From: an uncultured Clostridia bacterium
GTDB lineage: Bacteria; Bacillota; Clostridia; UBA1381
NCBI GenBank assembly: GCA_947626045.1
Contig: CANQQS010000003.1
Span: forward strand, 1 to 53,456
DNA length: 53,456 bases
Direction: 5' to 3'
The notes beneath the pieces are model-generated. The model was given only the letters and a program-made list of their open reading frames with translations, searched no databases and was not told the origin of the DNA. Below are positions 47,323 to 53,456 of this stretch, one piece after another (the stretch's first letter is position 1; each line of letters begins with the position of its first letter). The position numbers and the translations under genes were made by a program.

Positions 47323-48012
47323 ATGGCGGAAAAGATACTTATAATAGACGACGAAAAGGAAATAGCGGATTTAATAGAGCTTTATCTGAAAAACGAAAAT
47401 TACGAGGTGTTTAAGTTTTACTCCGCACTCAGCGCTCTTGACAGCATTAGTGCCACCGAGTTCGACCTCGCCGTTCTCGATATAATGCTGCCGGATATAA
47501 ACGGGTTTACCTTGTGCCAGAAAATCCGCGAGAAATATAACTATCCAATCATCATGCTCACCGCGAAAAACGAGGAAACCGACAAGATTACGGGCTTGAC
47601 GCTCGGCGCGGACGACTATATCACAAAACCGTTTAAGCCGCTCGAACTGGTCGCAAGAATAAAGGCGCAGCTTCGGCGGTACAAAAAATACAACACCGCC
47701 GTTTCAAATAACGATGATGAGGCTGTCCTTACACATTCGGGTTTAACGATGAACGTAAAAACGCACGAGTGCCGCTTAAACGAAAAACCGCTCGCATTAA
47801 CGCCGACGGAATTTTCGATACTTCAAATCCTTTTGGAAAACAAGGGCAGCGCGGTAAGCTCGGAGGAACTGTTCCACAGAATATGGCAGGACGAATATTA
47901 CAGCAAGAGCAACAACACAATCACCGTTCACATCCGCCATTTGCGTGAAAAAATGGGCGGCGCGCAAATTATAAAAACCATATGGGGAGTGGGGTATAAA
48001 ATTGAAAAATAA
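47323..48012 (+). CDS. OmpR-family response regulator (VanR-like)
   Basis: KILIIDDEKEIADLIELYLKNENYEV; LAVLDIMLPDINGF; GADDYITKPFKPLELVARIKAQLRRYKKYN; IWQDEYYSKSNNTITVHIRHLREKMG. Confidence 0.92.
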   Translation: MAEKILIIDDEKEIADLIELYLKNENYEVFKFYSALSALDSISATEFDLAVLDIMLPDINGFTLCQKIREKYNYPIIMLTAKNEETDKITGLTLGADDYITKPFKPLELVARIKAQLRRYKKYNTAVSNNDDEAVLTHSGLTMNVKTHECRLNEKPLALTPTEFSILQILLENKGSAVSSEELFHRIWQDEYYSKSNNTITVHIRHLREKMGGAQIIKTIWGVGYKIEK

Positions 48013-49120
48013 TGACAAATCCGAATACTCACGCTTGAAATCGAAAATTTACGCGCGGTTTTTCATTCTTGCCGCCGCCGCGATAGCGATTGTTTTCGCA
48101 TTGTACGAGCTTTTGTGGAAAAACCGAGGCTGGGATTTTACGCTGCGCGTTTTGCTGCGGCTCGGCATGGAGCGCAATACGGCGGAAAATATTTATCAGT
48201 ATTATTTCCGCAATTTTACGGAGATTGTATGGATCGTCGCGGTCGCGGTAATATTTCTTGTAATGCTGCGTTTTTTCCTTAACTGGTTCACGAAATATTT
48301 TACCTCGATAAATCAAGGCATAGACGAGCTTTTGACGGAGGACGACAACAAAATCCTCCTGCCGCCGGAAATGTCGGCGACCGAGAATACATTAAACACC
48401 GTAAAGCGCACATTGCGTCAAAGAAAACGCGCGGCGGACGAGGCGGAGCAGCGGAAAAACGATTTAATCACGTACCTTGCTCACGACATTCACACGCCGC
48501 TGACATCCGTCATAGGCTATATCAGCCTTTTAAGGGAGTCGCCCGACATGCCGAAGGACAAGGCGGACGCGTACCTCGACATAACGCTCGACAAGTCGCT
48601 GCAGCTTGAAAAGCTGATAAATGAGTTTTTTGAGATAACGAAATACAATCTGCAGGAGATAACATTGGACAAGCGCGACACCGATATTTATTATATGCTC
48701 TTGCAATTAACGGACGAGTTTTATCCCGTTCTGAAACAGCATGGCAACAGTATTGAGCTTAACGCCGACGAAAATTTATCGGGATTTGTTGACGCTGAAA
48801 AGCTCGCGCGTGTATTCGGTAACATTCTGCGCAACGCCGTATCGTACAGCTGTCCCGACACAGCAATCACGATTAAAGCCGCAAAGGACGGTGGAGATAT
48901 TGTAATTTCGGTGAGCAGCAAAGGCAAAACAATTCCGAAGGAAAAGCTCCGGTCGGTATTTGAAAAGTTTTTCAGAGCCGACGACGCGCGCGCGACCAAC
49001 ACCGGCGGCGCGGGACTCGGTCTTGCCATAGCGAAGGAAATTGTAACGCTCCACGGCGGCGAAATTACAGCCGAGAGCGAAAACGAAATCACGACGTTTA
49101 CCGTCCGCATACCCGCCTGA
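48002..49120 (+). CDS. Sensor histidine kinase (VanS-like)
   Basis: Two TM; H-box LITYLAHDIHTPLTSVIGYISLL; N-box RVFGNILRNAVSY; GGAGLGLAIAKEIVTLHGGEI. Confidence 0.92.
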   Translation: MKNNDKSEYSRLKSKIYARFFILAAAAIAIVFALYELLWKNRGWDFTLRVLLRLGMERNTAENIYQYYFRNFTEIVWIVAVAVIFLVMLRFFLNWFTKYFTSINQGIDELLTEDDNKILLPPEMSATENTLNTVKRTLRQRKRAADEAEQRKNDLITYLAHDIHTPLTSVIGYISLLRESPDMPKDKADAYLDITLDKSLQLEKLINEFFEITKYNLQEITLDKRDTDIYYMLLQLTDEFYPVLKQHGNSIELNADENLSGFVDAEKLARVFGNILRNAVSYSCPDTAITIKAAKDGGDIVISVSSKGKTIPKEKLRSVFEKFFRADDARATNTGGAGLGLAIAKEIVTLHGGEITAESENEITTFTVRIPA

Positions 49121-49125
49121 TGAAA

Positions 49126-49155
49126 ATCTTAATATTTTCTTAGGAAATTCTCAAT
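49126..49155 (+). promoter_or_regulatory. Candidate VanR operator: three CTTA/CTCA half-sites at 11-bp spacing
   Basis: tCTTAatatttt CTTAggaaatt CTCAatt with repeats at 49128, 49139, 49150. Confidence 0.45.
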
Positions 49156-49172
49156 TTAATATTAAAGTATAG

Positions 49173-49212
49173 AAGGTCTTTATTCTTTATAATCAGGATA
49201 AAGACTTTTTTA
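49173..49212 (+). terminator. Terminator/attenuator GTCTTTAT...ATAAAGAC-TTTTTT before vanY
   Basis: 8-bp stem, about 14-nt loop, T6; lies downstream of TATAGA -10-like and the operator repeats. Confidence 0.7.
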
Positions 49213-49228
49213 TTTGGGGGCGGATATT

Positions 49229-49966
49229 ATGAAACATAAACACAAACTCGGCTGCGCGGGCGCGGCTGTAATCATTGTATGCCTTGCGGTCATGGTAACT
49301 CTTACGGTGATGAAACTGATTGACATAGGCGCGTTCGGACGTATGAAAACGGAAATATCACTGCTCACCGACCCTATAGACAAGGACGCCGTTTCGTCGG
49401 AGGACGACGACTGGCAGCTGATGCTGATAAACGCCGACAATCCTTTACCCGACAATTTCAGCGTCACGCTAACGCCGCTCGCGAACGGTCACAAAATTGA
49501 CAGCCGCGTTTATCCGCATTTACAGCAAATGTTCGACGATGCGAGAAAACAGGGAATTTTTCCGACTATATCCTCATCGTACAGAACGGCAAAGGAGCAG
49601 CAAGCGGAACTCGATCAGAAAAAAGAGGAATTTATACGTCAGGGTTACGCGCCCGACGACGCGCTCGAAGCCGCGAAAACATGGGCGGCTCTCCCCGGCA
49701 CAAGCGAGCATCAGGCGGGACTTGCGGTCGATATTACGAGTGCCGACGCGTCGGTTCAATCGCCTGACATTGTGTGGAACTGGCTGAAAATCAATGCGCA
49801 CAAGTACGGATTTATCCGCCGTTATCCGCCCGATAAGGTCGGCATAACGGGGATAAGCAACGAGCCGTGGCATTTCAGATACGTCGGACAAGCCGCAGCG
49901 GAGGAAATATATAAGCACGGGCTGTGTCTTGAAGAGTATTTGGAGATTCTACATAAAGAAAATTAA
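49229..49966 (+). CDS. D-alanyl-D-alanine carboxypeptidase (VanY-like, M15B)
   Basis: signal anchor; SSYRTAKEQQAELDQK; GTSEHQAGLAVDI; GITGISNEPWHFRYVG. Confidence 0.93.
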   Translation: MKHKHKLGCAGAAVIIVCLAVMVTLTVMKLIDIGAFGRMKTEISLLTDPIDKDAVSSEDDDWQLMLINADNPLPDNFSVTLTPLANGHKIDSRVYPHLQQMFDDARKQGIFPTISSSYRTAKEQQAELDQKKEEFIRQGYAPDDALEAAKTWAALPGTSEHQAGLAVDITSADASVQSPDIVWNWLKINAHKYGFIRRYPPDKVGITGISNEPWHFRYVGQAAAEEIYKHGLCLEEYLEILHKEN

Positions 49967-50009
49967 GCTTGAAGCGGGTTTTCTCGGCGGACAATGCGGA
50001 ACCGCAAAA

Positions 50010-50039
50010 AATATCCCCCGACTTTTGTCGGAGGATATT
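50010..50039. terminator. Bidirectional terminator AATATCCCCCGAC-tttt-GTCGGAGGATATT
   Basis: Near-perfect 13-bp stem between convergent genes. Confidence 0.8.
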
Positions 50040-50071
50040 CATCATAATTTCAGTCTTATATTCGGCGCGAA

Positions 50072-50995
50072 TTAATCGTTTTCGGCTTCCCATTTGATAA
50101 TCGAGCCGTCAGCCGCGTTTATTTCCGCGCTGTACTCTTTTCTGCCCTGTCTGAACTCGACCTCGTACTGCTTTGCGCCGTGTTCCATATCGGTTTCAAC
50201 CTTCATGCCTGTGACGTCCGCCTCATTAAGCCCCGCCTTCTGCAGCGCGATTGCTTTCGCCTGATCTGCCGTTATCTCACCGGACGGTGCAGGTTCGGTT
50301 TTGCCGCTGTTGCTCGTTCCGCCGCCGCTGCCGCCGACAATATACTTCTCGTCAATATCCCAGTCGACCAGCACACCGTCGCTTGCTCTGATTTCCGCGC
50401 TGTACTCGATGTTTTTACTGTCAGGTCTCAAATCGACAAATTCAATATCATACTTGCGTATACCGTCGTCCATCTCCAGACGAGCCTTTGTCAGAGTAAC
50501 GTCGGCTTCCGTAACGCCCGCCTTTTCAAACGCGATTGACTTCGCCTTATCGAGCGTTATCTCGTCGGCTGTCGGTGTAAGCCCCGGATTGAGCTGTCCG
50601 TTGCCGTTGTTACCGTTACCGTTATTGCCGTTTTTATCTTTGTTGCTGTTATTGCCGTTATTGCCGTTTTCGGGAACAATAACGTCGGCGTCGGTAACTG
50701 TTGAGCCTTCGTCCTTAAGCTCGATCAGCTTGTCGGCTTCATACCAGTAAACCGTTTTGCCCATAATATTGCCTATCGCGCGAAGTGGCAGATACGTCGT
50801 ACCCTCGTACAGAATGGGGTAAACGGTTTTGCCGTCGGCGCTTTGGAACGTCTTTACTTCGCCGTCGATTTTAACGGTAAAATCCTGACGCACCTCGGCT
50901 TGGATTTTTTCAACAACCTCGTCCGCGCACGCGCCTATGGCTATGCCTGTGGCGCATACTATGCAGGCTGTCAGCAGAGTCACATTTTTTTTCAT
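50072..50995 (-). CDS. Secreted protein with copper-amine-oxidase-like N-terminal domain and two PepSY domains
   Basis: YPILYEGTTYLPLRAIGNIMGKTVYWYEADKLIEL; two repeats ITLDKAKSIAFEKAGVTEADVT / ITADQAKAIALQKAGLNEADVT; N/G-rich linker. Confidence 0.88.
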   Translation of the reverse strand: MKKNVTLLTACIVCATGIAIGACADEVVEKIQAEVRQDFTVKIDGEVKTFQSADGKTVYPILYEGTTYLPLRAIGNIMGKTVYWYEADKLIELKDEGSTVTDADVIVPENGNNGNNSNKDKNGNNGNGNNGNGQLNPGLTPTADEITLDKAKSIAFEKAGVTEADVTLTKARLEMDDGIRKYDIEFVDLRPDSKNIEYSAEIRASDGVLVDWDIDEKYIVGGSGGGTSNSGKTEPAPSGEITADQAKAIALQKAGLNEADVTGMKVETDMEHGAKQYEVEFRQGRKEYSAEINAADGSIIKWEAEND

Positions 50996-51025
50996 AGTCA
51001 ATTTTCTCCTTTCATATAAATAAAA

Positions 51026-51069
51026 AACGCTCCGAATGTTGCGTTGCCGCAGCAAATCCGGAGCGCTAA
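51026..51069 (-). terminator. Intrinsic terminator of hpf
   Basis: minus strand AGCGCTCCG...CGGAGCGTTTTTT. Confidence 0.75.
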
Positions 51070-51081
51070 TGTCAATTTGAT

Positions 51082-51621
51082 TTAGTCGATGGATTCAATT
51101 ACGGCAAACTTACCGTCCTTTCTTTCGTAAACGATATTCATTTCGTCGGTCTCTTGATTTTTAAATACGAAGAAGCTGTGTCCGAGAAGCTTCATCTGTA
51201 AAATCGCTTCTTCAACGCTCATGGGCTTAACGATAAAGCGCTTTGTCTTGACAATCTCAAATTCGCCCGCTTCCTCGCCGTCAACGTACGTGCCTCCGGT
51301 GATAAGCTGATTGTCGGTGACAGCCTCTCTCTTAATCTTCTTTTCGAGACGCGTCTTGTTCTTTCTTATTTGTCTTTCAATAACGTCCACGATGCCGTCA
51401 ATCGCGGCGAGTATTTCTTTGTCGGATTTCTCCGCTCTGTAAATCATGCCGCCTGCGTAAATGGTGGCTTCAATGTAATCGTTCTCTTTGATTGTACCGA
51501 TTACGACTCTCGCCTTTGTTTCATCTTTAAAAAACTTGTCGAGCTTCGATAGCTTTTTCTCGACGTAATCCTTGATTTTGTCAGTGACATCGTAGCGCCT
51601 GCCGATAATTTCAAATTTCAT
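51082..51621 (-). CDS. hpf: Ribosome hibernation promoting factor, long form
   Basis: MKFEIIGRRYDVTDKIKDYVEKKLSKLDKFF; C-terminal KRFIVKPMSVEEAILQMKLLGHSFFVFKNQETDEMNIVYERKDG. Confidence 0.95.
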   Translation of the reverse strand: MKFEIIGRRYDVTDKIKDYVEKKLSKLDKFFKDETKARVVIGTIKENDYIEATIYAGGMIYRAEKSDKEILAAIDGIVDVIERQIRKNKTRLEKKIKREAVTDNQLITGGTYVDGEEAGEFEIVKTKRFIVKPMSVEEAILQMKLLGHSFFVFKNQETDEMNIVYERKDGKFAVIESID

Positions 51622-51673
51622 GACTGTTCACTCCTTATGTGTCTTTACGGAGATTTTCCCCGTTACTTTATAC

Positions 51674-51699
51674 TTACCCGCTGTTTTATGAGTTTAAAC
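51674..51699 (-). promoter_or_regulatory. SigB-like promoter upstream of hpf (GTTTAA-14-GGGTAA)
   Basis: minus strand GTTTAA 51699-51694, GGGTAA 51679-51674. Confidence 0.4.
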
Positions 51700-51799
51700 A
51701 ATTATTTGTAAATTTTTATCAAATATCGGTTTGAATGGCGGCGGTTTTTGTGTGAAATATACCGTCATAAAAAAGGCGAAAAAAGTCGAATTGACGTTA

Positions 51800-51828
51800 T
51801 TGACGAACAGGTAAAAAGATGATAGAAT
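51800..51828 (+). promoter_or_regulatory. Sigma-A promoter of guaA (TTGACG-17-TAGAAT)
   Basis: TTGACG 51800-51805, TAGAAT 51823-51828. Confidence 0.65.
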
Positions 51829-51861
51829 AGATAAAACACACGAAAAACGGAGGGCATCACA

Positions 51862-53394
51862 ATGCGTAATGAAACGGTAATCGTACTCGATTTCGGCGGT
51901 CAGTACAATCAGCTTATAGCGCGCAGAGTGCGCGAATGTAACGTTTACTGCGAGATTATGCCGTACAGTACGGACATTGAAAAAATAAAAGAAAAAAATC
52001 CGTCGGGAATTATTTTCACCGGCGGTCCGAACAGCGTATATGAGGAGGACGCTCCGAAGTGCAGCGATGAGGTGTTCAGGCTCGGCATCCCGATTTTGGG
52101 AATATGCTACGGCAATCAGCTTATGGCGCAGGCGCTGGGCGGCACGGTTGAAACGGCGGACAAGCGCGAGTACGGCAAGACCGAGATAAAGCTCGGTAAG
52201 AGCAAGCTTTTTGAGGACATTGAGGAAAATACCGTCTGCTGGATGAGCCACACCGATTTTGTGTCGAAGGTTCCCGACGGCTTCAAAATAACTGCGGCAA
52301 CCGCGAGCTGTCCCGCGGCGGCATACGAGAACGAGGAAAAGAAGCTCTACGCGGTGCAGTTCCATCCCGAGGTAAACCACACCGTAAGAGGAAAGGAAAT
52401 GCTCAGGAACTTCCTTTATAAAGTATGCGGCTGCAAAGGTGACTGGGTAATGAGCGATTTCGCGAAACGCTCGATTGAGGCGCTGCGCGAAAAAATCGGC
52501 GGCGGCAAGGTGCTTTGCGCGCTGTCGGGCGGCGTTGATTCGTCCGTGGCGGCGGTAATGCTGCATAAGGCGGTAGGCAAGCAGCTTACGTGCGTGTTTG
52601 TTGACAACGGTTTGCTTCGTAAAAATGAGGGCGACGAGGTTGAAAGCTTGTTCCGCAAACAGTTTGACATTAATCTCGTTCGCGCGAACGCGCAGGACAG
52701 ATTTCTCGGAAGGCTTGCCGGCGTAACCGACCCTGAAAAAAAGCGCAAAATAATCGGCGATGAATTTATCCGCGTTTTTGAGGATGAAGCGAAAAAAATA
52801 GGCGCGGTGGATTATCTTGTGCAGGGTACGATTTACCCCGACGTAATTGAGTCCGGCGTGGGCAAAGCCGCGAAAATAAAGAGCCACCACAATGTGGGCG
52901 GTCTGCCGGAGCATGTGGATTTTAAAGAGATAATCGAGCCGCTGCGCGACCTGTTCAAGGACGAGGTAAGGCAGCTTGGAATAGAGCTCGGTCTGCCGGA
53001 AAAATTCGTATGGCGCCAGCCGTTCCCCGGACCGGGTCTGGCGGTAAGAGTAATCGGCGAAATCACCGAGGACAAGCTTGCGATACTGCGTGACGCGGAC
53101 GCGATATTCCGCGAGGAGGTCGCGAACGCCGGTCTGGCGAAGGATATACATCAGTATTTCGCGGTGATTACCGATATGCGCAGCGTCGGCGTAATGGGCG
53201 ACGGACGTACATACGATTATACGATAGCTCTCCGCGCCGTAACAACGACCGACTTCATGACCGCTGATTGGGCAAGAATCCCGTACGACGTACTCGAAAA
53301 AGCGTCCAACCGTATCGTGAACGAGGTCAAACACGTCAACCGCCTCGTCTACGATATTACATCAAAGCCACCCGCGACAATTGAGTGGGAATAA
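51862..53394 (+). CDS. guaA: GMP synthase (glutamine-hydrolysing)
   Basis: [62 protein letters not shown]-terminus. Confidence 0.98.
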   Translation: MRNETVIVLDFGGQYNQLIARRVRECNVYCEIMPYSTDIEKIKEKNPSGIIFTGGPNSVYEEDAPKCSDEVFRLGIPILGICYGNQLMAQALGGTVETADKREYGKTEIKLGKSKLFEDIEENTVCWMSHTDFVSKVPDGFKITAATASCPAAAYENEEKKLYAVQFHPEVNHTVRGKEMLRNFLYKVCGCKGDWVMSDFAKRSIEALREKIGGGKVLCALSGGVDSSVAAVMLHKAVGKQLTCVFVDNGLLRKNEGDEVESLFRKQFDINLVRANAQDRFLGRLAGVTDPEKKRKIIGDEFIRVFEDEAKKIGAVDYLVQGTIYPDVIESGVGKAAKIKSHHNVGGLPEHVDFKEIIEPLRDLFKDEVRQLGIELGLPEKFVWRQPFPGPGLAVRVIGEITEDKLAILRDADAIFREEVANAGLAKDIHQYFAVITDMRSVGVMGDGRTYDYTIALRAVTTTDFMTADWARIPYDVLEKASNRIVNEVKHVNRLVYDITSKPPATIEWE

Positions 53395-53456
53395 GTTGAG
53401 AAGTCGTAAAAACCCAGTATTTATGCGGGTTTGCAGACTTTCGAGAGGTCTTTTGA

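Noticed and set aside
51694-53334. 546-aa antisense ORF covering guaA
   Set aside because: Pure antisense of a conserved gene, no recognisable domain

Overview
The window is a mostly housekeeping chromosomal segment from a Firmicute/Clostridia-type bacterium. Identification rests on reading protein motifs and synteny; no searches were run. From left to right:
- an AT-rich Tn916-like tyrosine integrase at the left edge, apparently the end of an integrated element
- an unusual multidomain NlpC/P60 secreted protein
- rnhA, a SWIM-SNF2 helicase, ridA, rlmH, an MBL hydrolase, murA and rpmB
- the hprK-PHP-murB-rapZ-yvcK-whiA-dnaE-mtrB(TRAP)-pfkA-pyk cluster
- on the minus strand, a large structured non-coding RNA of about 640 nt (about 35560-36206) directly upstream of a 196-aa membrane protein, then dxs, tlyA and ispE
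- prfA, an SDR, an L,D-transpeptidase and proBA
- a THF riboswitch in front of folT, then prs, a nucleotidyltransferase, AraC and WYL regulators
- a vanR/vanS/vanY-like cassette, a PepSY protein, hpf and guaA.
The highlight is the large RNA. Its size, fold complexity, own sigma-A promoter, the adjacent OapA-like membrane protein and the following dxs/tlyA genes all point to an OLE RNA / OapA ribonucleoprotein locus. Other notable items are two families of dispersed palindromic repeats. One is GGGGACACTAAAATTTTAGTGTCCCC, found exactly between three convergent gene pairs. The other is a covarying multi-hairpin GGCTCCCC element. Further items are a gene remnant next to a degraded repeat, a TRAP homologue with an apparent change in the KKR RNA-binding motif, an SD-sequestering expression platform for the THF riboswitch, and a VanR-type 11-bp direct-repeat operator with a possible attenuator before vanY.
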